Source of the DNA: Prevotellaceae bacterium
GTDB lineage: Bacteria; Bacteroidota; Bacteroidia; Bacteroidales; Bacteroidaceae
Length of the DNA: 64,000 nucleotides
Assembly (NCBI GenBank): GCA_028723455.1
Contig: JAQYEW010000001.1
Coordinates: forward strand, 1 to 64,000
Direction of reading: 5' to 3'
Shown: positions 51,259 to 61,654 of the stretch, piece by piece
Layout: each line of letters begins with the position of its first letter
Numbering within the stretch: the stretch's first letter is position 1
The notes under the pieces: generated by a model
Told to the model about the DNA's origin: nothing
Databases searched by the model: none
The model's input: the letters and a program-made list of their open reading frames with translations, nothing else
Made by a program: the position numbers and the translations under genes

Positions 51259-51757
51259 AGATTTAGTACTGAAAGTTTGTTTTATTTCGTTCTCCTGTCG
51301 GCAAAGATATGAATATTTAAGTTTAAAAACAACACTTATGGGTTTACTCTGCATCTTTTAGTGCTAAAAGAATCTCCAACAAAGTTTGGGTATAAGAACA
51401 AAAAGAAAGCATATATAGGAATCAGCTTACATTCTGCATTTTTCCGAAGGCTTTTTTGAGAGAAAATCCCGATTCAGGCCCATCTCCACCCTGATTTTTG
51501 CAATTTTCAGAAGATTGATTTTCAGATGTTTAATTTTTCCAACACGAATTTTCCTGCGGATTAAGCGTGAATAAACGGATTTTCGGACGAAAAACAAGTC
51601 ATCAAACCTTACAAAACCAAGTATATAATTGAACAAAAACAACGGGTTTGTTGGACCAAAACAAATAAAAGAAACGGAAACCTCCCAAATATGAACGCAA
51701 ACAAGGTTCTTTCTGGACGGATTTTGCCCTACAACAGATTCGGAAGCAGATAAGTTT

Positions 51758-51810
51758 GGAATATCATAATGACAGAGAAAAGAACTATTTCCCTGTCATT
51801 ATGATATTCC
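51758..51810 (-). terminator. Long hairpin downstream of glyA
   Basis: ggaatatcataatgacag / ctgtcattatgatattcc, perfect 18-bp arms. Confidence 0.8.
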
Positions 51811-51824
51811 CCCAAAAACCACAA

Positions 51825-53105
51825 TCAATCAGCAAACATGGGATAATGCGCCATGGTCTCGTTCACCTCGTGGCGGACGGCAGCAATGTTGGCTTCGTCC
51901 TCGGGAGCATCCAGCACGCGCTCTATCCATGCGGCAATCCGGCGCACCAAGTCTTCCTTGGCCCCGCGGGATGTAATGGCAGGCGTACCCAAGCGGATAC
52001 CGCTTGTTTGGAACGCACTGCGGCTGTCGAAGGGAACCATGTTCTTGTTTACCGTAATATCGGCCGCCACCAGGGCTTTCTCTGCCACCTTGCCGGTCAA
52101 CTCCGGATATTTGGGTCGCAAATCAACCAACATGGAGTGGTTATCCGTACCGCCACTAACAATGTAGAACCCACGTTTCGTAAGTTCTTCCGCCAGAACC
52201 TGAGCATTCACCTGCACTTGTTTTGCCCATGCCTTGAACTCGGGCTGCAAGGCCTCGCCAAAAGCGACGGCCTTTGCGGCAATCACATGCTCCAAGGGGC
52301 CACCTTGAATGCCGGGAAAAACAGCACTGTTCAAAAGCATACTCATCATTTTCACCTCGCCCTTGGGTGTGGTTTTCCCCCAGGGATTGGGGAAATCTTC
52401 ACCCATTAAGATCAGACCACCGCGGGGGCCTCTGAGGGTCTTATGGGTAGTGGTGGTAACAATATGGGCGTATTTCACGGGATTATCCAACAGACCGGCA
52501 GCGATGAGCCCTGCGGGGTGCGCCATGTCCACCATCAAGAGTGCACCTACGCGGTCGGCTATTTCACGCATACGCTTATAATCCCATTCGCGGCTATAAG
52601 CCGACCCACCGCCCACTATCAGTTTGGGCTTATGCTCCAATGCCAGGCGTTCCATCTCTTCGTAGTCCACGCGTCCCGTTTCCTTGTTCAGATTGTAGCC
52701 TACGGGATGATAAAGGATACCGCTGGTATTCACAAGCGAACCATGACTCAGGTGGCCTCCGTGGTCAAGATTAAGACCCATGAAGGTGTCTCCGGGATTC
52801 AACACGGCCAGGAAAACAGCCGCATTGGCTTGTGCGCCGCTATGCGGCTGCACATTGGCATACGCTGCGCCAAAAAGTTCTTTGGCACGGTCAATAGCCA
52901 GTTGTTCCACCTGATCCACCACTTCGCAACCGCCGTAATAGCGCTTGCCGGGATAGCCTTCGGCATATTTGTTGGTCAGACAGCTGCCCATCGCCTCCAT
53001 CACTTGGTCGCTGACACTGTTCTCACTGGCAATCAATTCGATGCCACGCGCCTGGCGTTCATGCTCCTGACGAATCAGGTCAAAAACTAAGTCATCACGT
53101 CTCAT
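51825..53105 (-). CDS. glyA: Serine hydroxymethyltransferase
   Basis: [30 protein letters not shown]; 426 aa. Confidence 0.98.
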   Translation of the reverse strand: MRRDDLVFDLIRQEHERQARGIELIASENSVSDQVMEAMGSCLTNKYAEGYPGKRYYGGCEVVDQVEQLAIDRAKELFGAAYANVQPHSGAQANAAVFLAVLNPGDTFMGLNLDHGGHLSHGSLVNTSGILYHPVGYNLNKETGRVDYEEMERLALEHKPKLIVGGGSAYSREWDYKRMREIADRVGALLMVDMAHPAGLIAAGLLDNPVKYAHIVTTTTHKTLRGPRGGLILMGEDFPNPWGKTTPKGEVKMMSMLLNSAVFPGIQGGPLEHVIAAKAVAFGEALQPEFKAWAKQVQVNAQVLAEELTKRGFYIVSGGTDNHSMLVDLRPKYPELTGKVAEKALVAADITVNKNMVPFDSRSAFQTSGIRLGTPAITSRGAKEDLVRRIAAWIERVLDAPEDEANIAAVRHEVNETMAHYPMFAD

Positions 53106-53149
53106 ATTTGTTCCGGTTTAATTAAGGTTATTGAATCAAGGAATATTCT

Positions 53150-53596
53150 TTACAGCAACTTGACCTCGTCCAGGGCAACCTCGTTGTTGCAATAATGACA
53201 TTTGAGTTGGGGGCCTAATACCCGAAAGCGCGTGCGCATAGGCTCGTTATTGGTTATACACTTCGGGTTGCTACAACGTACAATACCGACGAGTTCCCGG
53301 GGCAATTCGATACCTTTTTTCTCAACAATCTCATAATCACGGATAACACACAGCGTGAGGTGCTGACAAACAACGGCCAGTTGCTGTAATTCGGCATCCG
53401 TGAAGTATTTATCCGCTATTTTCACAATGCCCTTTGTACCCATCGCCTCGCTCTTCAGGTTCAGTCCGATGGTAACAGGCGAATGTACGTCATGAAGATT
53501 CAGCAGATTGATAATCTGAAAAATCTTGTCGCTGGGAATATGATCTATCACCGTACCGTTCTGAATAGCGGCCACTTGCAATTCTACTTTCTTCAT
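53150..53596 (-). CDS. pyrI: Aspartate carbamoyltransferase regulatory subunit
   Basis: [15 protein letters not shown]; zinc cysteines [11 protein letters not shown]...CHYC. Confidence 0.97.
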   Translation of the reverse strand: MKKVELQVAAIQNGTVIDHIPSDKIFQIINLLNLHDVHSPVTIGLNLKSEAMGTKGIVKIADKYFTDAELQQLAVVCQHLTLCVIRDYEIVEKKGIELPRELVGIVRCSNPKCITNNEPMRTRFRVLGPQLKCHYCNNEVALDEVKLL

Positions 53597-54540
53597 AGGA
53601 TGATGTTTTTATCATTGACAACGTCTTCCAGCGTGATGTTCAGCGCATCACAGATAAGCGCCTCACGAGCGAAAAGACCATTTCTTGCCTGCTGGAAATA
53701 ATAGGCATGAGGATTGTCGTCGATGGCGTATTCAATCTCGTTCACGCGCGGCAGGGGGTGCAATATCTTCATGTTTTCCTTCGCTCGGGAAAGCATATCC
53801 AACTTCAAGAGATAACGGTCTTTGACATGCTCATATTCCGCAATGTCGGCAAAGCGTTCCTTCTGCACGCGTGTCATATAAAGAATGTCTGCTCCGGCAA
53901 TGGTGTCGGCATCGAAATCTTCATGCTCAATGAATCTCACATGATTGTCGCGGCAGTACTGTTTCCAAGGCTCCGGCATTCTCAGCTCCTGAGGCGAGAT
54001 AAAATGGAAGGTGGGATTAAAATGACGCATGGCTGTCAGCAAGCTATGTACGGTGCGACCATATTTCAAGTCGCCAACCAAATAAATCTGCAAATCATCC
54101 AACGTTCCTTGTGTTTTGTAGATGCTATAAAGGTCAAGCATCGTTTGGGAAGGATGTTGGTTAGCGCCATCGCCGGCGTTCAGAATCGGAACGGGGCTGA
54201 TCTCAGAGGCGTAAAGGGCCGCCCCCTCCAAATAGTGCCTCATGACAATGATGTCGGCATAGTTGCTGACCATCATGATGGTGTCCTTCAGCGTTTCTCC
54301 CTTTGTGCCACTGGTTACCTTGGGATCGGCAAAGCCAATAACGCGCGCTCCAAGACGGCAGGCTGCGGTCTCAAAAGAAAGACGGGTGCGCGTCGACGGC
54401 TCAAAAAAAAGGGTAGCTACAACTTTACCCCGCAGCAAGTTGCGGTTGGGGTGCTTCTCGAACTCTTCTGCCATACGTATCAGATACTCCAGCTTTTGGC
54501 GGCTATGATTCGCAATGGCCACTAATGAGTTAGTTTCCAT
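53593..54540 (-). CDS. pyrB: Aspartate carbamoyltransferase catalytic subunit
   Basis: [33 protein letters not shown]. Confidence 0.98.
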   Translation of the reverse strand: METNSLVAIANHSRQKLEYLIRMAEEFEKHPNRNLLRGKVVATLFFEPSTRTRLSFETAACRLGARVIGFADPKVTSGTKGETLKDTIMMVSNYADIIVMRHYLEGAALYASEISPVPILNAGDGANQHPSQTMLDLYSIYKTQGTLDDLQIYLVGDLKYGRTVHSLLTAMRHFNPTFHFISPQELRMPEPWKQYCRDNHVRFIEHEDFDADTIAGADILYMTRVQKERFADIAEYEHVKDRYLLKLDMLSRAKENMKILHPLPRVNEIEYAIDDNPHAYYFQQARNGLFAREALICDALNITLEDVVNDKNIIL

Positions 54541-54642
54541 GTTTCCGAGAGATTAGTATTTCGTTAACTTTTCCAAAGGTACAAAAAAACTTTTTCTCCG
54601 CAACGTTTTAAGTATTCTTTTTAATTTTCCCAACATGAAAAG

Positions 54643-54673
54643 TTGGCTGATTCCAATATATTCCGTAACTTTG
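54643..54673 (+). promoter_or_regulatory. Promoter (-33 TTG, -7 TAACTTTG) for the PBP1A-type gene
   Basis: TTG 54643-54645, 20-nt spacer, TAACTTTG 54666-54673. Confidence 0.7.
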
Positions 54674-54702
54674 CTATAATAAAGAAAATAGTCAAAAAAC
54701 AC

Positions 54703-57102
54703 ATGCGCAAACTATTCGCAACCCTACTGTGGACGCTATTCTTTTCGGGCATTGTTGTAGTGTCAAGTCTGTTTTTCCTCATTGACAGAGGAATCATTGG
54801 CTACATGCCCGATTTAGGACAACTGGAAAACCCTGTCGACAAATATGCCAGTCAGGTTTTTGCCAGTGACGGTGCGTTGTTAGGAACGTGGAGCTACAGC
54901 CGTAGCAATCGTGTGTTCGTAAGCTATAACGACTTGCCTCAGAGTCTCATCGACGCCTTGGTTGCTACGGAAGACGAACGGTTCTACGAACATAGCGGTA
55001 TCGATTTCCGTGCGCTTTTTCGTGCGGTATTCAAGCGCGGCATCCTAAGACAGAAGAATGCGGGCGGCGGCAGCACCATCACGCAGCAGCTGGCCAAACA
55101 GCTTTACAGCGAGCGTGCCAACAGTACGTTTGAGCGTCTTATGCAGAAGCCCATCGAGTGGGTCATTGCCGTAAAACTGGAACAGACGTACACGAAAGAG
55201 GAAATCATTAACCTCTATCTCAACTATTTTGATTTTTTGCATAACGCCGTAGGCATCAAATTGGCGGCCAACACTTATTTCGGCAAGGAACCAAAGGACT
55301 TGACAATCGGAGAAAGCGCAACGCTGGTCGGTTTGCTTAAGAATCCCAGCTATTACAACCCCAAACGCAATCTGAAACGCAGCGAAGAGCGCCGGAACAC
55401 CGTGATAGGACAAATGCGCAAAGTAGGGTTTCTGACGGATGCACAGGCGGACAGCGTGATGCGTGATACGCTGAACATTGACCATTACAAGGTACAGACA
55501 CACACCACGGGACAAGCCACTTATTTCCGCGAATATTTGCGAACCGTAATGACAGCGAAGAAGCCTAACCGTAGCGATTATGCTTCATGGCAGACACAGA
55601 AATTTTATGAAGACTCGCTGGCGTGGGAACTGGACCCTCTCTATGGATGGTGCAACAAAAACATCAACAAAAAGACAGGACGCCCCTACAACCTTTACGA
55701 GGACGGTTTGAAAGTGTATTCCACCATTGACAGCCGTATGCAGGCCTATGCCGAGGATGCAGTAGAGAAATATGTTGTCAATCATCTCCAACCCCTCTTC
55801 GACCGCGAACGGCGCGGCACACGGAATCGTCCCTATGGCAATAATGTAACCTATGACCAAGTATATAAGGCACTCACACGTGCCCAGCATCAGTCTGAAC
55901 GTTATATTACACTGCATAACGCTGGATATAGCGACAAAGAAATAGACAAGGATTTTGCGACTCCCCGGGAGATGACCGTCTATACGCCCCACGGCGAGGT
56001 AGATACCATCATGAGTCCCATGGATAGCATTAAACACTACAAGAGTTTCCTGCGTTCGGGTTTCGTATGTATCGACAACAACACGGGGCACATCAAGGCT
56101 TATGTGGGTGGAACGAATTACGCCAACTTCAAATACGACATGGCTTCGCAAGGACGCCGTCAGGTGGGCTCCACCATCAAGCCTTTCCTATACGCAATGG
56201 CTATGGAGAACGGCTGGACACCCTGCGACGTAGTTCCCAATGAGCCACGCACCTACCATGTTGGCGGACAGGCATGGACTCCTCGCAATTCAAGCCAAAG
56301 CCGCCGGGGAGAAATGGTAACCCTACGTTGGGGATTGGCGCAAAGTAACAACTGGGTGTCGGCTTATCTTTTGAACAGTCTTAGCCCTACCCTACTGGTT
56401 AAATATCTGCGAAAGTTCGGCATCAAGAATCGCAACATCGATGCCGTACTTCCCCTTAGTCTGGGCACTTGCGATGTGAGTGTCTTGGAAATGGTAACAG
56501 CATACACGGCTTTCCCAAGAGGAGGCACACGCTGTGCTCCCCTTTTCGTTACCCGCATTGTGGACAGCGATGGCAACGAGGTTGCTAACCTAAGCCAGTT
56601 ACAGGTGGGAAAAAACAGCAATGATGATTTGGACACCCGCGAGGTCCTAACGGAGGAGGCTGCTTGGCGCATGGTGGACATCATGCAAGGCGTCATGAAC
56701 GGCGGTACAGGCTCGCGAATGCGTAACCGCTATGGAATCCATGCGCAAATGGCAGGAAAGACAGGTACCACAAACGACAACAGCGATGGTTGGTTCGTGG
56801 GATACACTCCCAGCCTGACCTTTGGTTCTTGGGTGGGTGGCGAAGAGCGTCAGATTCACTTCAACAGCATGAGTCTTGGTCAGGGTGCCAACAGTGCCTT
56901 GCCCATCGTTGCACTCTTTTTGCAAAAAGTATATGCTACCCCATCCTTAGGATACTCTCCCGAAGAGACGTTCCCCTTCCCCGCCAATTACAGTGCGTGT
57001 GGAGGAGACTCCTTTGACCAGGAGGATGAAGAAACGGACAGCATCAGCAGAAATGACAAGGGCGTTGTACAAAGCGTAATCAATGACCTTATGGGACTTT
57101 AA
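54703..57102 (+). CDS. Class A penicillin-binding protein (transglycosylase/transpeptidase, PBP1A-like)
   Basis: ATEDERFYEHSGID, GGSTITQQLAKQL, RRQVGSTIKPFLYA, AGKTGTTNDNSDGWFVGYTP; start adjusted to MRKLFATLLWTLFF. Confidence 0.95.
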   Translation: MRKLFATLLWTLFFSGIVVVSSLFFLIDRGIIGYMPDLGQLENPVDKYASQVFASDGALLGTWSYSRSNRVFVSYNDLPQSLIDALVATEDERFYEHSGIDFRALFRAVFKRGILRQKNAGGGSTITQQLAKQLYSERANSTFERLMQKPIEWVIAVKLEQTYTKEEIINLYLNYFDFLHNAVGIKLAANTYFGKEPKDLTIGESATLVGLLKNPSYYNPKRNLKRSEERRNTVIGQMRKVGFLTDAQADSVMRDTLNIDHYKVQTHTTGQATYFREYLRTVMTAKKPNRSDYASWQTQKFYEDSLAWELDPLYGWCNKNINKKTGRPYNLYEDGLKVYSTIDSRMQAYAEDAVEKYVVNHLQPLFDRERRGTRNRPYGNNVTYDQVYKALTRAQHQSERYITLHNAGYSDKEIDKDFATPREMTVYTPHGEVDTIMSPMDSIKHYKSFLRSGFVCIDNNTGHIKAYVGGTNYANFKYDMASQGRRQVGSTIKPFLYAMAMENGWTPCDVVPNEPRTYHVGGQAWTPRNSSQSRRGEMVTLRWGLAQSNNWVSAYLLNSLSPTLLVKYLRKFGIKNRNIDAVLPLSLGTCDVSVLEMVTAYTAFPRGGTRCAPLFVTRIVDSDGNEVANLSQLQVGKNSNDDLDTREVLTEEAAWRMVDIMQGVMNGGTGSRMRNRYGIHAQMAGKTGTTNDNSDGWFVGYTPSLTFGSWVGGEERQIHFNSMSLGQGANSALPIVALFLQKVYATPSLGYSPEETFPFPANYSACGGDSFDQEDEETDSISRNDKGVVQSVINDLMGL

Positions 57103-57114
57103 AGACAATATAAC

Positions 57115-57870
57115 ATGAAATTCTTAGCCATCATACCCGCCAGATACGGCAGTAGCCGTTTCCCTGGAAAGCCACTCGCCATGCTGGGTGGAAAACACAT
57201 CATCCAGCGTGTCTATGAGCGCGTTCAAAACGTCTTTGAGCAGACGCTTGTAGCCACCGATGACGAACGCATCCTGCAAGCTGTTGAGGGTTTTGGAGGC
57301 AAGGCCATTATGACAAGTTCCAACCACCGCAGCGGTACCGACAGATGCTGGGAGGCTTATGTCAAAAGTGGCATCGAAACTGACATCATCATCAATGTCC
57401 AAGGCGATGAACCATTTATCAGCTCCGACCAGCTTCGAACCATTCAGGCTTGTTTCAACGATACATCCACGCAGATAGCCACCCTTGTCAAGCCCTTTAC
57501 TCCCAATGACGGCATTGAGGCATTGAGAAATCCCAATTCTCCCAAGGTTGTCGTGGACAGCAATCAAATGGCTATCTATTTCAGTCGCAGCGTTATTCCT
57601 TTTTTAAGGGATATACAGCCAGAGCAATGGCTGGAGAAGCATACTTTCTTCAAGCACATTGGACTGTATGCCTATCGCACAGACGTCTTGCGTGAAATTA
57701 CGCTCCTACCTCAGGGGAATCTTGAAAAGGCTGAAAGCTTAGAGCAACTACGCTGGTTAGAGAATGGGTTCAAAATCAAAGTAGGCACCACAAACGCAGA
57801 AACCATTGGTATTGACACCCCAGAGGACCTTCGTTTGGCCGAACAATTCCTATCAAAACAGAAACAATGA
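57115..57870 (+). CDS. kdsB: 3-deoxy-manno-octulosonate cytidylyltransferase
   Basis: IIPARYGSSRFPGKPLAMLGGKHIIQRVYE; NVQGDEPFI. Confidence 0.98.
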   Translation: MKFLAIIPARYGSSRFPGKPLAMLGGKHIIQRVYERVQNVFEQTLVATDDERILQAVEGFGGKAIMTSSNHRSGTDRCWEAYVKSGIETDIIINVQGDEPFISSDQLRTIQACFNDTSTQIATLVKPFTPNDGIEALRNPNSPKVVVDSNQMAIYFSRSVIPFLRDIQPEQWLEKHTFFKHIGLYAYRTDVLREITLLPQGNLEKAESLEQLRWLENGFKIKVGTTNAETIGIDTPEDLRLAEQFLSKQKQ

Positions 57871-57916
57871 ATTATTGTACGCGCGCGTACCTGACCTCAA
57901 CATATACTTGAACAAA

Positions 57917-59023
57917 ATGAAAAGAAACTTCTATTCCCTCTTATTCTCCTTTCTGCTCTGTCCGCTTTCCATTCAGGCTCAAGACATAACCGTCGGCACC
58001 TACAAGACAAGCGATGGAGGAATCTATCAGGGAGAACTCTTCAAGGGCAAACCTTGGGGGCAAGGCAAAACAACCTACAAGAACGGAGATGTTCATGTGG
58101 GTAAATATGAAAAAGGAAAAAGACACGGACACGGGGTTTACCAATTTGCTGACGGCGAGAGATATGAAGGTGAATGGATGCAGAATCACCAGCATGGCAA
58201 CGGCACTTTCTATTTCAAGAACAACAACAAATACACCGGCCTTTGGTTCAGAGACTATCAGCAGGGACATGGAACCATGTATTATTATAATGGTGATGTC
58301 TATGTAGGTAATTGGAAAGAGGACAAGCGAAACGGTACTGGCAGTTACACCTATGCCAACGGCACACAATATGTAGGCACTTGGGAGAATGACCTTAAAC
58401 AGGGCTATGGAAAATTCACGTGGCCCAATGGTGATTACTACGAAGGGGAATGGAAGAACAATAAAATGTGGGGGAAAGGTACCTATCACTATGCCTCTGG
58501 CGATGAATACGTCGGTCAATGGGAGAACGGCAAACAGCATGGGCAAGGAATCTTTCAGCTTGCCAGCGGCGATCGCCATGAAGGAACATACTTGCAGGGC
58601 GAGCGAAATGGTCAAGGCATAACAACATTTGCTAATGGCGACAAATACAGTGGGCATTATTCCAATGGCGAACAAGACGGTATGGGAACCTACACTTACG
58701 CGACGGGAGCCATCTACCAAGGAATGTGGAAGAACGGCAAGCGACATGGAAAAGGTAAATATACCAGCTCAGAAGGCACATACGAGGGAAATTGGAATGC
58801 AGGTGTAATGGACGGCGAAGGTACCTTGCGCATGCAAGACGATTATAAATACCGCGGGCAATTCAAAAACGGATTAAAGAACGGCCACGGTATCATGGAA
58901 GACAAGAATGGCGTCCGATACGAGGGAGAATGGAAGAACGACATGAAAAACGGTCCTTTCCAAGTGCGCAGCGGTTCAAGCAGCCGTGTTGTGAATTATG
59001 TCAACGACCGCGAAATCAATTAA
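57917..59023 (+). CDS. Secreted MORN repeat protein (about 14 repeats)
   Basis: Signal peptide MKRNFYSLLFSFLLCPLSIQAQ; ~23-aa YxGxWxxGxxxGxGxxxxxNGDx repeats; start adjusted. Confidence 0.93.
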   Translation: MKRNFYSLLFSFLLCPLSIQAQDITVGTYKTSDGGIYQGELFKGKPWGQGKTTYKNGDVHVGKYEKGKRHGHGVYQFADGERYEGEWMQNHQHGNGTFYFKNNNKYTGLWFRDYQQGHGTMYYYNGDVYVGNWKEDKRNGTGSYTYANGTQYVGTWENDLKQGYGKFTWPNGDYYEGEWKNNKMWGKGTYHYASGDEYVGQWENGKQHGQGIFQLASGDRHEGTYLQGERNGQGITTFANGDKYSGHYSNGEQDGMGTYTYATGAIYQGMWKNGKRHGKGKYTSSEGTYEGNWNAGVMDGEGTLRMQDDYKYRGQFKNGLKNGHGIMEDKNGVRYEGEWKNDMKNGPFQVRSGSSSRVVNYVNDREIN

Positions 59024-59042
59024 CTATCAAAACTTAATAACC

Positions 59043-59483
59043 ATGATAATAGACAAGATAGATAATATAGGTCTCTACAAGGAACTTAATCCGCGCTTCC
59101 AATTAGTAGCAGAGTTCCTGCAATCTCATTCATTGGCCGACATGCCTCTTGGGCATTACGAGATAGACGGGCGTGAACTTTTCGTCAACATCGTTGAGTC
59201 GGATCCCAAAACTCGTGAAGCCGCTCGACTGGAAACCCACAACGAGATGATAGATATCCAGATTCTCCTTCAAGGAGATGAACAACACGGCTTCTGTCCT
59301 CGCAGCCTGCTTGCGTCAGCCGCATACGACGCAGATAACGATATAACCTTCTACAGCGAACCTTTCGATAATATCATGAGGGTTTTTCCCGGTCAGGCTG
59401 TCATCTATTTCCCTGAAGACGCCCACGCTCCCGCGATCTGCGAATCCCCTATCCGAAAGGCTATCTTCAAAGTCAAGAAATAA
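59043..59483 (+). CDS. YhcH/YjgK/YiaL family protein
   Basis: LGHYEIDGRELFVNIVESDPKTREAARLETHNEMIDIQILLQGDE; start adjusted. Confidence 0.93.
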   Translation: MIIDKIDNIGLYKELNPRFQLVAEFLQSHSLADMPLGHYEIDGRELFVNIVESDPKTREAARLETHNEMIDIQILLQGDEQHGFCPRSLLASAAYDADNDITFYSEPFDNIMRVFPGQAVIYFPEDAHAPAICESPIRKAIFKVKK

Positions 59484-59503
59484 CAACTTAATTACCACAT
59501 ACC

Positions 59504-61606
59504 ATGGCAAAAGCAACAAGCACAGCACCAAAGAAAAGTGCAGCTAAAAAGAAAAGCACGACCAAGCCTAAGCGTTCGGTACCCGCAAAGCCAGCGCTGA
59601 AGCTTATACGTAACGATAAGTATCTGGAACCTTTCTCCGATGCAATCAACGGTCGTCACGCAATGGCAGAGAAAAAGATTCTGGAGCTGACGGATAAAGG
59701 CAAAACCACCCTGAAGGACTTTGCAAGCGGTCATCTTTATTTTGGCCTTCATCATCTTGATGACGGACGATGGGTTTTGCGTGAGTGGGCTCCCAATGCA
59801 ACCTCCATTTTTATCGTAGGCGATTTCAATAACTGGACAGAGACTCCCAAGTACGCCATGAAACGCATTCGCAAGACAGGCAACTGGGAGATAGTACTTC
59901 CCGCCAATGCGCTTCAGCATGGACAGCTCTACAAACTTCACATCAAATGGGAAGGTGGCGAAGGCGAACGTATTCCAGCCTGGGCCACACGTGTCGTTCA
60001 GGACGAGGTAACGAAAATCTTCAGCGCACAAGTGTGGGCTCCGGAACAGGCTTACAAGTGGGAGGTGAAGAAATTCAAACCTTCAACAGACCCCTTGCTT
60101 ATCTACGAGGCACATATTGGCATGGCGCAGGATGCGGAGCGCGTGGGTACTTACCGCGAATTCAAAGAGAATATCCTGCCTCGTATCGTCAAGGACGGCT
60201 ACAATTGTATTCAACTGATGGCTATTCAGGAACATCCTTACTACGGTAGTTTCGGCTATCACGTCAGTTCCATCTATGCCGCCAGCTCGCGCTTCGGCAC
60301 GCCCGAAGAATTGAAAGAACTCATTGACGCTGCGCACCAGGAAGGTGTAGCGGTCATTATGGACATCGTCCACAGCCATGCCGTAAAGAATGAAAACGAA
60401 GGTTTGGGCAATTTCTGTGGCGACCCCACGCAATTCTTCTATCCTGGCGAACGTCGCGAACATCCCGCATGGGACAGTCTTTGCTATGACTACGGCAAGA
60501 ACGAGGTCATACATTTTCTGCTGTCCAACTACAAATACTGGCTTGAGGAATACCATTTTGACGGATTCCGCTTTGATGGCGTTACCAGTATGCTCTATTT
60601 CAGTCATGGCCTGGGCGAAGCCTTTACAGGTTATCCCGATTACTATAACGGGCATCAAGACGATAACGCCATTTGCTTCCTTACCCTCGCCAACGTACTC
60701 ATCCACCAAATCAACGGCAATGCAATCACCGTTGCCGAAGAGGTAAGCGGAATGCCTGGCTTGGCGATTCCCTTCAAAGATGGCGGCTACGGATTTGATT
60801 ATCGTTTGGCAATGAATATTCCGGACTATTGGATCAAGACCATCAAGGAATTGCGAGACGAAGACTGGAAGCCCAGCAGCATGTTCTGGGAAGTAAAGAA
60901 CCGGCGTGCTGACGAGAAAACCATTTCCTACTGCGAGAGCCACGACCAAGCGCTGGTGGGCGACAAGACCATAATATTCCGTTTGATAGATGCCGATATG
61001 TACTGGCATTTCAAGAAAGGCGACCAAAACTACAACACAGAGCGTGGTATCGCCCTGCACAAGATGATCCGCCTCGTTACCGCGGCAACCATCAATGGCG
61101 GTTATCTGAATTTCATGGGCAACGAGTTCGGCCATCCCGAATGGATCGATTTCCCACGTGAAGGCAACGGATGGAGTCATAAGTATGCGCGCCGTCAATG
61201 GAACCTTGTGGACAACCCCGAACTCTGTTTCCACTATCTGGGCGATTTCGACCAAGCCATGCTTAAGGTCCTCAAGAAAGAGGATCATTTCCAGAAGACA
61301 CCCGTTACGGAAATTTGGCACAACGATAGCGACCAAATCCTGGCTTTCCGCCGAGGCGACCTCTATTTCTTCTTCAATTTCAGTCCCAACCGCAGCTATG
61401 ACGGCTATGGTTTTATGGTACCCGAGGGATCATACAAGTACCTCTTGAACACAGACGCCATTACTTTCGGCGGACACGGACTCAACGAAGACGAGATTGA
61501 GCACTTTACCAACTGGGACCCCATGCTCTCCAAGGATGGCAAAGGATGGCTGAAGCTCTACCTCCCTGCCCGCAGTGCATGCGTCCTTCGAGGAGTAAGA
61601 GGCTAA
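59504..61606 (+). CDS. glgB: 1,4-alpha-glucan branching enzyme (GH13) with Lys/Ala-rich N-terminal tail
   Basis: DGFRFDGVTSMLY, VAEEVSGMPGL, ESHDQALVGDKT; N-term MAKATSTAPKKSAAKKKSTTKPKR. Confidence 0.96.
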   Translation: MAKATSTAPKKSAAKKKSTTKPKRSVPAKPALKLIRNDKYLEPFSDAINGRHAMAEKKILELTDKGKTTLKDFASGHLYFGLHHLDDGRWVLREWAPNATSIFIVGDFNNWTETPKYAMKRIRKTGNWEIVLPANALQHGQLYKLHIKWEGGEGERIPAWATRVVQDEVTKIFSAQVWAPEQAYKWEVKKFKPSTDPLLIYEAHIGMAQDAERVGTYREFKENILPRIVKDGYNCIQLMAIQEHPYYGSFGYHVSSIYAASSRFGTPEELKELIDAAHQEGVAVIMDIVHSHAVKNENEGLGNFCGDPTQFFYPGERREHPAWDSLCYDYGKNEVIHFLLSNYKYWLEEYHFDGFRFDGVTSMLYFSHGLGEAFTGYPDYYNGHQDDNAICFLTLANVLIHQINGNAITVAEEVSGMPGLAIPFKDGGYGFDYRLAMNIPDYWIKTIKELRDEDWKPSSMFWEVKNRRADEKTISYCESHDQALVGDKTIIFRLIDADMYWHFKKGDQNYNTERGIALHKMIRLVTAATINGGYLNFMGNEFGHPEWIDFPREGNGWSHKYARRQWNLVDNPELCFHYLGDFDQAMLKVLKKEDHFQKTPVTEIWHNDSDQILAFRRGDLYFFFNFSPNRSYDGYGFMVPEGSYKYLLNTDAITFGGHGLNEDEIEHFTNWDPMLSKDGKGWLKLYLPARSACVLRGVRG

Positions 61607-61619
61607 CACACAATTTACT

Positions 61620-61648
61620 GGCGGCAGTCAATGATTTTGACTGCCGCC
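61620..61648. terminator. Bidirectional terminator between glgB and manA
   Basis: ggcggcagtcaa tgatt ttgactgccgcc, perfect 12-bp stem. Confidence 0.85.
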
Positions 61649-61654
61649 GATAAA

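Noticed and set aside
51427-51642. 71-aa minus-strand ORF in the GH35-glyA spacer
   Set aside because: Low-complexity AT-rich translation with no evidence of coding; better explained as intergenic repeats.
53707-54525. 272-aa plus-strand ORF
   Set aside because: Antisense to pyrB, which has clear catalytic motifs.
57941-58747. 268-aa minus-strand hydrophobic ORF resembling a membrane protein
   Set aside because: Antisense to the MORN repeat gene; apparent hydrophobic periodicity is the mirror of the repeats.
57917-59023. DNA-level tandem repeat/CRISPR-like periodicity (~69 bp)
   Set aside because: Explained by 23-aa MORN protein repeats; units diverge at nucleotide level and are in-frame coding, not repeat-spacer.
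60083-61336. 417-aa minus-strand ORF
   Set aside because: Antisense to glgB; no domain signature.
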